NCBI RefSeq assembly: GCF_002095535.1
Contig: NZ_MLJI01000003.1
Location: forward strand, 372,001 to 436,000
DNA length: 64,000 nt
Reading direction: 5' to 3'
Origin: Pantoea cypripedii
GTDB lineage: Bacteria > Pseudomonadota > Gammaproteobacteria > Enterobacterales > Enterobacteriaceae
Below, piece by piece: positions 25,187 to 34,049 of this stretch; positions within the stretch are counted from its first letter, which is position 1; every line of letters begins with the position of its first letter. The translations under genes and the position numbers were made by a program. The notes under the pieces are model-generated. The model ran no database searches and was not told the DNA's origin. It saw nothing but the letters and a program-made list of their open reading frames with translations.

Positions 25187-26185
25187 TCAGGCTGCAACCA
25201 GACGATGGGTTGCCAGCAGTTCGAGGGATTTCAGACGGGCATGCTCATCCACCACCGGTGAATCAATCACAAACTCGTCGATGCCGAAGTTTTGATGCAG
25301 TGCCTCAAGCTGCGCATGTACCTGGGCGGCCGTGCCTTTCAGCAAAGAAGGTGTACGCGGTTCAATCACATAATCGTGGTACCCGCCCTGGCGTACATAG
25401 CGTTCTGCCTGCTCAATGCTGCCGACATTAACGCTTTGGCCGTCTTGCACCGTGACGCGATAAAAGCGCAGGTTGCTGACCAGCAGATCAGCTTCTGCCG
25501 GGGAATCCGCCACCACCACCTGCACCGCCACCAGCGCGCGCTGGCCGTGGCTGAGCTGGTGGTAACGTCCCAGCACCTTTTCCAGCAGTTGACGATCACC
25601 ATTGAGATGGGCAGCAAACACCAGTTGCCAGCCGAGTTCTGCCGCCAGTTGAGCACTCTCTTCACTGGCTCCCAGCAGGAATCGATTGGCTGGACGGGCG
25701 GGCTGTGGAGTTGCGTTAAGGGTTTCCTCATCACTGTATTGCGCCGCGGGTTGTAACCAGCCATCCAGCAACGCCAGCTGCTCAGCAAAACTGCCTTTTT
25801 CATCCTGATGAACGCCCAGCTGGAGCGCCCGGGTGGACAGCGGCAGCCCACCGGGTGCCTTGCCAACGCCAAGATCGATACGACCCGGTGCCAGCGACGC
25901 CAGCAGATTAAAGTTTTCTGCCACTTTATACGGGCTGTAGTGCTGCAACATCACGCCACCCGAGCCAACGCGGATATGATGTGTCTGACCAATAATCCAG
26001 GCGATCAGTAATTCCGGTGCCGGGCTGGCCAACTGGGCCGAGTTATGGTGTTCAGCCAGCCAGAAGCGGTGATATCCCCATGCTTCTGCCTGTTGTGCCA
26101 AATGCAGGGTGCGGTGCAACGCGTGAGTTGCACTCTCTCCTTCGGCAATCGGCGATTTATCCAGCAAACTGAGTCGGTATGACAT
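25187..26185 (-). CDS. LLM class flavin-dependent oxidoreductase, MsnO8/YtmO-like
   Basis: A 332-residue luciferase-like protein that starts YRLSLLDKSPIAEGESATHALHRTLHLAQQAEAWGYHRFWLAEHHN, the standard opening of the MsnO8/YtmO group. FNLLASLAPGRIDLGVGKAPGG is the flavin-site region. It is the first gene of the leftward cluster, 22 bp before the M20 gene. Having both a NtaA-type and a YtmO-type monooxygenase is the hallmark of the Bacillus ytmI operon and argues for an S-alkylcysteine salvage pathway rather than the one-monooxygenase yxe version. Confidence 0.9.
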   Translation of the reverse strand: MSYRLSLLDKSPIAEGESATHALHRTLHLAQQAEAWGYHRFWLAEHHNSAQLASPAPELLIAWIIGQTHHIRVGSGGVMLQHYSPYKVAENFNLLASLAPGRIDLGVGKAPGGLPLSTRALQLGVHQDEKGSFAEQLALLDGWLQPAAQYSDEETLNATPQPARPANRFLLGASEESAQLAAELGWQLVFAAHLNGDRQLLEKVLGRYHQLSHGQRALVAVQVVVADSPAEADLLVSNLRFYRVTVQDGQSVNVGSIEQAERYVRQGGYHDYVIEPRTPSLLKGTAAQVHAQLEALHQNFGIDEFVIDSPVVDEHARLKSLELLATHRLVAA

Positions 26186-26318
26186 ACGCCTTATCCTTTC
26201 TGCAATGAATATGGCGGCTAGTGTGGAACGGGGCTTTTATTTCGTAAAACAACAAATTCGACAAAGTGAATTAGGAAAATGGAAATAGGAGTGGCATTTT
26301 TGGCGGCCTGGCTAATAA

Positions 26319-26394
26319 CCGTAGCGGCGTGATTTATCACGCGGGGTTTACCGCCACCCGGCAAAAAATTGCGCGATAAATCGCGCCGCTACGG
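26319..26394. repeat. Interspersed palindromic repeat (GTAGCGGCG-GATTTATC family)
   Basis: A 76-bp imperfect palindrome with arms CCGTAGCGGCG.GATTTATC.CGC and GCGCGATAAATCGCGCCGCTACGG. A related copy lies at 48788-48860, and a fragment near 5819-5839. All are intergenic. Confidence 0.8.
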
Positions 26395-26429
26395 ATCCGC
26401 GCGGTAATTGACACTCAATTTTTGATGAT

Positions 26430-27239
26430 TTACAGCCGGGTATCCATTGGCTGAGCGCTTCTGTTTTTAATTATCTCAAGGATTTTTTGCAGTTCTGGTT
26501 TATAGACTGAGGAAGAATTATTCAGACTGTCTTCATCTATCCTCAATTCTAACCTCCCCCAAATATCAATGATTTCCCTGACGACCTCACTGGAATCGCC
26601 CTGTGCATATGAGCGGTCAGCGATCAAAACCCCTTTCGGCGTGTTCGACATAATACCAGGCCGTTCGATAGTCGAACTCACTTCGCCATATTCTTTCGCA
26701 AGATCATGTAATTTTTTCACCCCACCCATATTTCTTAGCGTATAGGTCGGTACATCTTTAATGACATTGAATACAGGAATTTCTTTACCGACTATTTTAG
26801 ACCCATGCCTGACGCCCGCCATACGCAAATAAACCTGCAACTCATCCTGGAGCTTTATTTTTTCAAAATAAAATGTTTTATGCTTTTCAAGAATTTCTCG
26901 TCCTTTATCCGGATGAATGATTTCAATCTGGGAAAAAATCGGTGGGCGTTGTTCAAACAAAACCTGGAACCGTGCGCCCAATTGTCTTATTTCCTCCACA
27001 TGTTGTGACTCTTCGTAACTCAGAGGATTGGTATAGGCTTGAGGCGGTTGGAAATCACTCGGCCCAGAATAACCGTCATAGGATGGCGGCGCGACAGGCA
27101 TCTGCGGATTATTCGATGCAGGTAATAGCGTTAGCTGAGATAATCGCGCAACCGGCAGGCGTGGTGCCGGACGGTTATTGCCCCGCCTGGCCGAAGAGGC
27201 TGCCATATGAACAAAAGGAAAACCGATACGATCGGACAT
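26430..27239 (-). CDS. Orphan protein with N-terminal PPSY motif
   Basis: A 269-residue protein that I do not recognise. Residues 1-80 are proline-rich and probably disordered (PAPRLPVARLSQLTLLP, then APPSYDGYSGP with PPSY at 51-54, then QPPQAYTNPLSYEES). The rest is a mixed alpha/beta region (QVLFEQRPPIFSQIEIIHPDKGREILEKHKTFYFEKI) with no known motif. GGGAG lies seven bases before ATG 27239. Its base composition is AT-rich against the flanking metabolic genes, as for the PSAP/PPTY protein at 15440. PPxY is the ligand of WW domains in eukaryotes. Two orphans with PPxY tails in one window suggest host-directed or at least related functions. No sequence similarity between the two folded parts is evident. 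Confidence 0.6.
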   Translation of the reverse strand: MSDRIGFPFVHMAASSARRGNNRPAPRLPVARLSQLTLLPASNNPQMPVAPPSYDGYSGPSDFQPPQAYTNPLSYEESQHVEEIRQLGARFQVLFEQRPPIFSQIEIIHPDKGREILEKHKTFYFEKIKLQDELQVYLRMAGVRHGSKIVGKEIPVFNVIKDVPTYTLRNMGGVKKLHDLAKEYGEVSSTIERPGIMSNTPKGVLIADRSYAQGDSSEVVREIIDIWGRLELRIDEDSLNNSSSVYKPELQKILEIIKNRSAQPMDTRL

Positions 27240-27529
27240 GTTTACACTCCCTGGTTTAGATGATTTTTATTTCCAAAGTCGCTGCTATGGATTTATGTGC
27301 TTAACAGTAAGCGATACTGATAAAAATAAAATGGTATTGGTTATGATAATTCACTGAAGGTCACATCATAAAAATCATGTCAACCGCCAAAATGATTTAT
27401 CTCTGAAATAAATTACATATAAGGTTTTATTTATGACAACTGAAAACATCTTCTGTACAGCGCCATTGGAATAAACCATTATCGGGAACAGCTGAAACTA
27501 TTCGCTTTTGCTAACCGGAGATTCTGTCT

Positions 27530-28447
27530 ATGTCACAGCATGCTTATAAACCTGGCGAAACGCGCCATCCCTTGTCTGCCCACGATCGCACGCGTGCGCC
27601 ACAAATCATCGCGGCAATGGACCAGTTGCGAGCGAACTTTTCCGGCACGATGCGGGAAATGTATGACCAGATGCTGGCAGGGACACCTATTGCCCCAGGT
27701 ATAGTCACCGAATACATCGAGCAGGACGGGATACAGGGTTGGTGGGTGAAACCGGAACAGCAAACAGATTCGCGAGCAGTAGTGTTTATTCATGGCGGTG
27801 GTTATACGCTGGGCAGTGCCATCGCCTATCGGGGTTTTGCCAGTCAGTTAGCGGCGCGCACCGGTATTGCCACATTTGTCCCGGACTATCCTTTAACCCC
27901 AGAACATCCCTTCCCGGCAGCACCGGAGGCGCTTGCGCGACTTCCTGGCTGGCTGGCGACCCAGGGAATGACTCAGCTGGCGTTAGCAGGGGATTCTGCC
28001 GGCGGTGCACTGGTGCTGGGATTGTTACAAAACCCGCAGGTGGCGGCTGATGTGGCTTCTGCCGTGGTGTTTTCGCCGTATCTCGACCTGGCGTTTACCG
28101 GGGACTCCTTTAATAATCCGGCGACTCACGACCCCATTTTCCATCCTGAAATACTGACTCAACTGGCAGGGATTTATCTCAATGGCACCCCCGCCACCAA
28201 CGGCTTAGCATCACCGTTGTACGACGTACCCGAACGCTTACCCCCGCTGGCAATTCAGGTGGGAACAGACGAATTGTTGCTGGATGATGCCACACGTTAT
28301 GCCGCCGCTGCGGCAGCACGAGGCGGTGAAGTGTGTCTGGATATTTATGAAGGTATGCATCATGTATTTCAGAGCGAAATAGAACTGGAAGCTGCGCGCC
28401 ATGCACTGGATGCCGCTGCAGAGTTTATTACCCGCCACTGGCGATAA
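27530..28447 (+). CDS. Alpha/beta hydrolase, HSL-type esterase
   Basis: A 305-residue esterase of the hormone-sensitive lipase group. The oxyanion motif HGGG is at 88-91, the nucleophile motif GDSAGG at 154-159 with Ser156, the Asp in IQVGTDELLLDD and the His in EGMHHVFQSE. No signal peptide is seen, so it is probably cytoplasmic. A GGAG-type site lies before ATG 27530. It is a single gene with about 290 bp of AT-rich DNA before it. The substrate is likely a short acyl ester but cannot be named. Confidence 0.9.
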   Translation: MSQHAYKPGETRHPLSAHDRTRAPQIIAAMDQLRANFSGTMREMYDQMLAGTPIAPGIVTEYIEQDGIQGWWVKPEQQTDSRAVVFIHGGGYTLGSAIAYRGFASQLAARTGIATFVPDYPLTPEHPFPAAPEALARLPGWLATQGMTQLALAGDSAGGALVLGLLQNPQVAADVASAVVFSPYLDLAFTGDSFNNPATHDPIFHPEILTQLAGIYLNGTPATNGLASPLYDVPERLPPLAIQVGTDELLLDDATRYAAAAAARGGEVCLDIYEGMHHVFQSEIELEAARHALDAAAEFITRHWR

Positions 28448-28596
28448 ATAGACATGCTTGCATTCTGTCTGCTGTGCCAGATGCAGGGGGCGTTGCTCAA
28501 CCGTCCCAAGGTTCGCGTTCCCGGTGGGAATGGATTAATGGCATACGGACGCATTGATGTTCGTGGTATCCCTGATTTCTCTAAATGCAGTGTGAA

Positions 28597-28809
28597 ATGA
28601 AAATAATCATCTTTATCGTAATTGTCATTGCTGGAATCGTGTTTATACCTGACACAGTTGTCGGCCATGTTGTGGACAGTCTGGGTTTAGCTCAAGGTGA
28701 TGGCGAGGAGGGAATGAGTAATTTCTTTTTTATCATTTTGTTAATCAAGACCGCTTTTTCAGCCGCCATTGCCCTGCTGATTCTATGCAGATATCGGAAG
28801 CCTCAATGA
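28597..28809 (+). CDS. Small membrane protein, 70 residues
   Basis: A short frame from ATG 28597 encodes two hydrophobic helices (KIIIFIVIVIAGIVFIPDTVVG and FFFIILLIKTAFSAAIALLILC) joined by an acidic loop (GLAQGDGEEGMSN) and ending in a basic RYRKPQ. The pattern of hydrophobic spans and a positive tail is that of a real two-span protein. The ribosome site is weak. The family is not recognised. Confidence 0.5.
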   Translation: MKIIIFIVIVIAGIVFIPDTVVGHVVDSLGLAQGDGEEGMSNFFFIILLIKTAFSAAIALLILCRYRKPQ

Positions 28810-29008
28810 GGAATTAATTAATGGAATGGAGATTGAAGTGTACTCACCCTGTGACCTATCTGATTAAAGGACCAAATTAAGCTCCAGGCTATTGAGCATT
28901 TACCTTTTTCAGCAAAGCTTAGTGCATTTCCTTGGTTCAACTCCCCGACGCGGCGTTCGATGATAAAAACCGCCCGTCGGGTAATTGATAACAAAGGAAT
29001 TCACCATC

Positions 29009-30631
29009 ATGAAGCAACGTTTTCACTTGCAGGCATTCAGTTTTGCTCTGCTGACAGGGATATTCAGTGCTCACGCAGCGGACACGCCGGTTAAAGGCGG
29101 CACGCTGATTTATCTGGAGCAACAACCACATACCAACCTTTATCCTCCGGCGGGTGGTTTCTATCCCAACGGTGGCATCCTGAATCAGATCACCGATAAG
29201 CTCACCTGGCAAAACCCTAAAACCTTACAGGTTGAACCCTGGATTGCCGAAAGCTGGAGCAGCAACGCCAACAAAACCGAATACACCTTCAAAATTCGTC
29301 CGGGTGTGACCTTCTCCGACGGCACACCGCTGGATGCTAACGCGGTGGCAAAAAACTTTGATACCTATGGTCTGGGGAATAAAGCGCAGCGTTTGCCGGT
29401 GTCTGAGGTGATTAATAATTACGATCATAGCGAAGTGATTGATCCGCTGACGGTGAAGTTTTATTTCACCAAACCCTCGCCGGGCTTTTTACAAGGCACC
29501 GCCACCATCGGATCGGGACTGGTGTCCCTCAGCACTTTAAAACGCAGCTTCGATCAGTTGGGCGATGCGCGCCATATTATTGGCTCAGGCCCGTTTGTGG
29601 TCAGCAATGAACAGCTGGGCCGCGAGGTCGATCTGGTGGCGCGCAAGGATTACCACTGGGGGCCGAAAAATATTGCGCAGCAAGGCCCGGCCAATCTCGA
29701 CGGCATCAAATTTATCGTTACACCGGAAGACAGCGTGCGCATTGGTGCATTGCTGGCAGGCCAGGCTGATTTTATTCGCCAGGTGCAGGCGTATGACGAA
29801 AAACAGGCCAAAGAACAAAACTTCCCGATTTATGCCGCTCCGACGCGTGGCGTCAATGACAGTATCAGCTTCCGCCCGGATAACCCGCTGGTCAGCGACC
29901 TGAAAGTGCGCCAGGCACTGCTGCACGCCACCAACGCACAACAGGTGGTGCAAACCCTGTTCTCCCCTAACTATCCGCAGGCCACCTCAGTGATTGCCGC
30001 AAGCGCGGCGGGTTACGTCAATCTGAGCGACAAACTCAACTATGACCCGACACTGGCGAAACAACTGCTGGATGAAGCAGGCTGGAAAGTGGGTAGCGAC
30101 GGGATCCGCGAAAAAGGTGGCGAGAAACTGGCGTTGACGGTGTACGAATCCCCGCCGCAGCCACAGAACAAAGAAGTGCTGCAACTGGTAGCCCAGCAAT
30201 GGCGTCAGGTGGGTGTCGCCCTGACGGTGAAAGCCGGTGATGCAGGCAGCAAAACGCTGGATAACCTGGACCCGCTGAAAACCCCACTGACGGTCTCCGA
30301 AGTGGGACGTGCCGACCCGGATGTGGTGAAAAGTATGTTCTATCCCACCAATCGCGATGCGTTGCTGCAAAAAGGCGGCTCCAGCGACAAAGTGAAAAGC
30401 TTCCGCGACGACAAACTGAATACGCTGCTGGTCAATATCTCGGCCGAGGTTGATGCGCAAAAACGCCTGCAACTGACCGGTGATGCGCAGCGTTATCTGC
30501 TCGACAACGCCTATGTCATCCCCATCTTCGAGGAACCGCAGGTGTTTGCCGGTGCGCCCTGGTTAAAAGGCGTCAGTTTTGAAGCGGTGGGCCGCCCGTC
30601 GTTCTACGGCGCGTGGCTGGAAAAACACTAA
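29009..30631 (+). CDS. Peptide/nickel-type ABC substrate-binding protein
   Basis: A 540-residue family 5 solute-binding protein with a signal peptide (KQRFHLQAFSFALLTGIFSAHA) and typical blocks WIAESWSSNANKTEYTFKIRPGVTFSDGTPLDANAVAKNF and DARHIIGSGPFVVSN. ATG 29009 is chosen because it gives a clean signal. It heads a long operon of importer, monooxygenase, CMD/peroxidase-like protein, amidohydrolase and VOC protein. This is the neighbourhood of the KPN_01854 binding-protein family, named from Klebsiella. A GC hairpin (about 28948-28981) lies in the leader. The ligand is unknown. Confidence 0.9.
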   Translation: MKQRFHLQAFSFALLTGIFSAHAADTPVKGGTLIYLEQQPHTNLYPPAGGFYPNGGILNQITDKLTWQNPKTLQVEPWIAESWSSNANKTEYTFKIRPGVTFSDGTPLDANAVAKNFDTYGLGNKAQRLPVSEVINNYDHSEVIDPLTVKFYFTKPSPGFLQGTATIGSGLVSLSTLKRSFDQLGDARHIIGSGPFVVSNEQLGREVDLVARKDYHWGPKNIAQQGPANLDGIKFIVTPEDSVRIGALLAGQADFIRQVQAYDEKQAKEQNFPIYAAPTRGVNDSISFRPDNPLVSDLKVRQALLHATNAQQVVQTLFSPNYPQATSVIAASAAGYVNLSDKLNYDPTLAKQLLDEAGWKVGSDGIREKGGEKLALTVYESPPQPQNKEVLQLVAQQWRQVGVALTVKAGDAGSKTLDNLDPLKTPLTVSEVGRADPDVVKSMFYPTNRDALLQKGGSSDKVKSFRDDKLNTLLVNISAEVDAQKRLQLTGDAQRYLLDNAYVIPIFEEPQVFAGAPWLKGVSFEAVGRPSFYGAWLEKH

Positions 30632-30640
30632 GGCAGGTTG

Positions 30641-31585
30641 ATGATGCAACATTCTCTGCTGCACAGATTAGGTCAAAGCCTGCTGGTACTGTGGGCGGCG
30701 TTCACCCTGTCATTCTTGCTGCTGCAGGTGCTGCCGGGGGACGCGATTCTGATTAAGTTTCAGAACCCGGATCTTGGCCTTAGCCCGGCGCAAATTGCCG
30801 AGATGCGGCTGGCCTACGGTGCTGACAACCCAATCTGGCAGCAGTATGGGCATACCCTGTTTGCCATGCTGCGTGGCGATTTCGGTTACTCGGTGCAGGC
30901 GGGCGTTCCGGTCAGCGAACTGATCGCCAGCAATCTGCCCGCCACGTTAAGCCTGGCGCTGCCGGGCTTTTTACTGGCGGCGTTGCTGGCGTTTGCCCTG
31001 GCAGCGTTATCTCGGCTGCCGGGATTACGCCTGCTGCGCACATTTTTGCAGTCCATTCCGGCGTTGTTTGTCTCACTGCCGACGTTCTGGCTTGGTATCG
31101 CGCTCATCCAGGTATTCTCGTTCCAGCTGCGCTGGATTCCGGTCATCAATCCTTCAGCGTTACAGGGGCTGATTCTGCCAGTGATCACGGTGGCGGTGCC
31201 CATCTCCGCGCCACTGGCGCAGATCCTGCTGCGGAGTATTGATGACGTCTCCACCCAACCCTTCGTGGCAGTAGCACGAGCCAAGGGCGCGAGTGAAAAC
31301 CGGGTGTTGTGGCGTCACGTATTGCGCAATGCGCTGCTGCCGGTGCTGAACGTGGCCGGTTTACTGCTCGGCGAATTGATTGCCGGAGCGCTGATTACCG
31401 AAACAGTATTTGGCCTGAGCGGGCTGGGACAGCTGACGCAACAGGCGGTCAACAATCAGGATGTCGCGGTACTTCAGGCGGTGGTGATGATCTCCGCGCT
31501 GGGGTTTGTGCTGATTAATTTGCTGGTCGATTTGTTGATGCCGCTGCTTGATCCCCGGCTCCAACCGATCGCAGGAGGTCACTGA
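30641..31585 (+). CDS. Peptide-type ABC permease, DppB-like
   Basis: A six-helix permease of about 314 residues. It starts HSLLHRLGQSLLVLWAAFTLSFLLLQVLPGDA and has the EAA loop VARAKGASENRVLWRHVLRNALLPVLN. The start may be ATG 30641 or 30644, both behind AGGCAGG. The stop overlaps the next start in TGATG, so translation is coupled to the second permease. Confidence 0.92.
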   Translation: MMQHSLLHRLGQSLLVLWAAFTLSFLLLQVLPGDAILIKFQNPDLGLSPAQIAEMRLAYGADNPIWQQYGHTLFAMLRGDFGYSVQAGVPVSELIASNLPATLSLALPGFLLAALLAFALAALSRLPGLRLLRTFLQSIPALFVSLPTFWLGIALIQVFSFQLRWIPVINPSALQGLILPVITVAVPISAPLAQILLRSIDDVSTQPFVAVARAKGASENRVLWRHVLRNALLPVLNVAGLLLGELIAGALITETVFGLSGLGQLTQQAVNNQDVAVLQAVVMISALGFVLINLLVDLLMPLLDPRLQPIAGGH

Positions 31586-32442
31586 TGAGTCTGGTGGATT
31601 ACGCGGCGGCCCGTCTGAGTTCGCGCAGGAAACATCGCTGGCACGGCGTACAACTGCAACCCGGCCTTTGGCTGGCATGGGTGGTGATGATACTGGCGCT
31701 ACTGGCGGCTTTTGCGCCCGGATTGTTTAGCCACTTCAGCCCCACGGAAGGCATTGCTGGCGCACAGCGCCTGCCTCCGCAGGCAACTTACTGGCTCGGT
31801 ACTGACCAGTTAGGCCGCGATCTGTTCACCCGCATCGTTTATGGCGCATCGCAGTCGCTGGCGGCGGCATTTGCTGCGGTGGCGATGGGCCTGATTGTCG
31901 GCACCGCACTGGGCGTGATCGCCGGAGCGGTCGGGCAGCGCACCGAAACCTTACTGATGCGGCTGGTGGATGTACTGCTCTCCATCCCGTCCCTGCTGCT
32001 CTCGCTGAGCATCCTGATTTTGCTGGGTTTTGGCACGGTACACGCTGCGCTGGCGGTGGGGATTGCTTCCATTGCCAGTTTCGCCCGCCTGGCGCGCGGT
32101 GAAGTGGTACGCGTGCGGCGTAGCGAGTTTGTCGAGGCTGCCTACGGCAGTGGCGGCAGTTTCTGGACCGTGCTGTGGCGGCATATCCTGCCGAATTCGC
32201 TGACAGCAGTGATCGCCTACGCGGCATTGCAATTTGGTCAGGCGATTCTGGCGCTTTCAACTCTGAGTTTTCTCGGCTATGGCACGCCGCCACCGACCCC
32301 GGAATGGGGGTTACTGATCGCTGAAGGCCGCAACTATCTGGCAACCGCCTGGTGGCTGACGATCTTCCCCGGCATTGTGGTGGTGGCGGTGGTGCTGGCA
32401 GCCAATCGTATTAGCCAGCAACTGGCGGGAGGGACGAAATGA
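31585..32442 (+). CDS. Peptide-type ABC permease, DppC-like
   Basis: A 285-residue permease. The N-terminal helix WLAWVVMILALLAAFAPGLF is followed by YWLGTDQLGRDLFTRIVYGASQSLAAA, the standard DppC/OppC opening. The EAA loop is FVEAAYGSGGSFWTVLWRHILPNSL. It pairs with the upstream DppB-like subunit. Its stop overlaps the ATPase start in ATGA. Confidence 0.92.
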   Translation: MSLVDYAAARLSSRRKHRWHGVQLQPGLWLAWVVMILALLAAFAPGLFSHFSPTEGIAGAQRLPPQATYWLGTDQLGRDLFTRIVYGASQSLAAAFAAVAMGLIVGTALGVIAGAVGQRTETLLMRLVDVLLSIPSLLLSLSILILLGFGTVHAALAVGIASIASFARLARGEVVRVRRSEFVEAAYGSGGSFWTVLWRHILPNSLTAVIAYAALQFGQAILALSTLSFLGYGTPPPTPEWGLLIAEGRNYLATAWWLTIFPGIVVVAVVLAANRISQQLAGGTK

Positions 32443-34049
32443 GCACGATCCTGGCAATTGAAAACCTCACCCTGAGCTATCGCCAGCAAGGCGAATGGCG
32501 TCCGGTGGTGCATAACGTCAGTTTTAACCTACAGGCGGGGGAAATGGTGGCGCTGGTGGGTGAATCGGGTTCCGGCAAAACCACCACCGCACAGGCGATC
32601 ATCGGCCTGCTGGCGGAAAATGGCCGCCGCGACAGTGGCCGCATTGTGCTGAACGGAACTGATATCAGCGGCTGGTCCGCCAAACGGCTGGACAGCCTGC
32701 GCGGCGTGCGCATCAGCCTGGTGCCGCAGGATCCCGGCAACTCACTCAATCCGGTGAAAACCATCGGTGAACAGGTGGGTGAAATGCTGCAACTGCACCT
32801 GCGTATCAGCCGTAAAGAACGCCAGCAGCGGGTGATTGAGCTATTGAACCGCGTGGGATTGAGCCACCCTGAGCAGCGCGTGGATCAGTACCCGCATCAA
32901 CTCTCCGGCGGCATGAAACAACGCGTCCTGATCGCCATCGCCCTCGCCCTGCGTCCGCAAATCATCATTGCCGATGAGCCGACCAGCGCACTGGATGTCA
33001 CGGTGCAAAAACGCATTCTCGATTTGCTCGATATCCTGCGGCGCGAATCCGGCACGGCGGTGTTATTTGTCACGCACGACCTGGCGCTGGCGGCTGAACG
33101 CGCTGACCGGCTGCTGGTTTTTCGTCACGGCGAGATCCAGGAACAGGGCGATACCACGCGGGTGATCAATGCCCCACAGCATCCCTACACCCGGCAGCTG
33201 TTGCAGGATGCCGCGCTGGATTCACTGGCGCTGTTGCCGCCACCTGCGACAGCGCTTGCTACCCCGGCAATTCAGCTTGCTGCCATCAATAAACGTTTCC
33301 GGCTTGGGCGTCAGCAGCAGTTTCAGGCATTAAACGCCGTCAGCGTCAACGTGCCGCGCGGCACCACCCATGCGCTGGTTGGTGAGTCAGGATCGGGCAA
33401 AACCACGCTGGCGCGCATTCTGCTGGGATTTGAACAGGCCGACAGTGGCCGCGTGGTGATTGACGGTATCGATGCCAGTGGCCTGAGTAACGAAGCGCGA
33501 CGTCAGCTGCGGCGTAAAATTCAGTTCGTGTATCAGAACCCCTATGCCTCACTTGATCCACGTCAGACGTTGTTTGCCATCATCGAAGAACCGCTGCGCA
33601 ATTTTGCCCGCCTGACAGCGGAACAACGTCGCCAGCGTGTTACCGCCGTCGCACAGCGAGTGGCGTTGCCACTGGAGTTACTGACGCGTAAAGCGCGCGA
33701 GTTGTCCGGCGGCCAGCGTCAGCGCGTGGCGATTGCCAGGGCGTTAATTGTTGAACCGGCGATTCTGGTACTGGATGAAGCCACCTCGGCACTGGATGTC
33801 ACCGTGCAGGCGCAAATTCTGCAACTGCTGCAACAGTTGCAGCGCGATCTCGGCCTGACCTATCTGTTTATTACTCACGATCTCGCCACCGTACGGCGAC
33901 TGGCGCATAGCGTCACGGTGTTGCGCGCCGGGGAAGTGGTGGAGCAGAGTGACGTTGTCACGCTATTTGCTGCCCCCCGTCATCCCTACACCCGGTCATT
34001 AATTGAGGCGATTCCCGCTTTCCGTCCGCTGATTAAGGAGTCTGCATGA
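32439..34049 (+). CDS. ABC transporter ATP-binding protein, two fused ATPase domains
   Basis: A 536-residue fusion of DppD- and DppF-like ATPases. Domain 1: Walker A GESGSGKTT near 47, signature LSGGMKQR, Walker [13 protein letters not shown]. Domain 2: GESGSGKTT near 315, signature LSGGQRQR, Walker B ILVLDEATSALD. Each half has its C-terminal oligopeptide region (HPYTRQLL and HPYTRSLIEAIP). Both sites are intact. One fused gene replaces the usual two. It overlaps both neighbours by four bases. Confidence 0.94.
   Translation: MSTILAIENLTLSYRQQGEWRPVVHNVSFNLQAGEMVALVGESGSGKTTTAQAIIGLLAENGRRDSGRIVLNGTDISGWSAKRLDSLRGVRISLVPQDPGNSLNPVKTIGEQVGEMLQLHLRISRKERQQRVIELLNRVGLSHPEQRVDQYPHQLSGGMKQRVLIAIALALRPQIIIADEPTSALDVTVQKRILDLLDILRRESGTAVLFVTHDLALAAERADRLLVFRHGEIQEQGDTTRVINAPQHPYTRQLLQDAALDSLALLPPPATALATPAIQLAAINKRFRLGRQQQFQALNAVSVNVPRGTTHALVGESGSGKTTLARILLGFEQADSGRVVIDGIDASGLSNEARRQLRRKIQFVYQNPYASLDPRQTLFAIIEEPLRNFARLTAEQRRQRVTAVAQRVALPLELLTRKARELSGGQRQRVAIARALIVEPAILVLDEATSALDVTVQAQILQLLQQLQRDLGLTYLFITHDLATVRRLAHSVTVLRAGEVVEQSDVVTLFAAPRHPYTRSLIEAIPAFRPLIKESA

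Noticed and set aside
28369..28668. A 99-codon minus-strand frame in the esterase to small-membrane-protein gap
   Set aside because: It overlaps both plus-strand genes, has no good ribosome site, and reads as low-plausibility protein.
28821..28880. A 19-codon frame (MEWRLKCTHPVTYLIKGPN) behind GAGGAATTAATTA
   Set aside because: The ribosome site is fair, but the peptide is short, has no family or structure, and nothing suggests leader control of the next operon.
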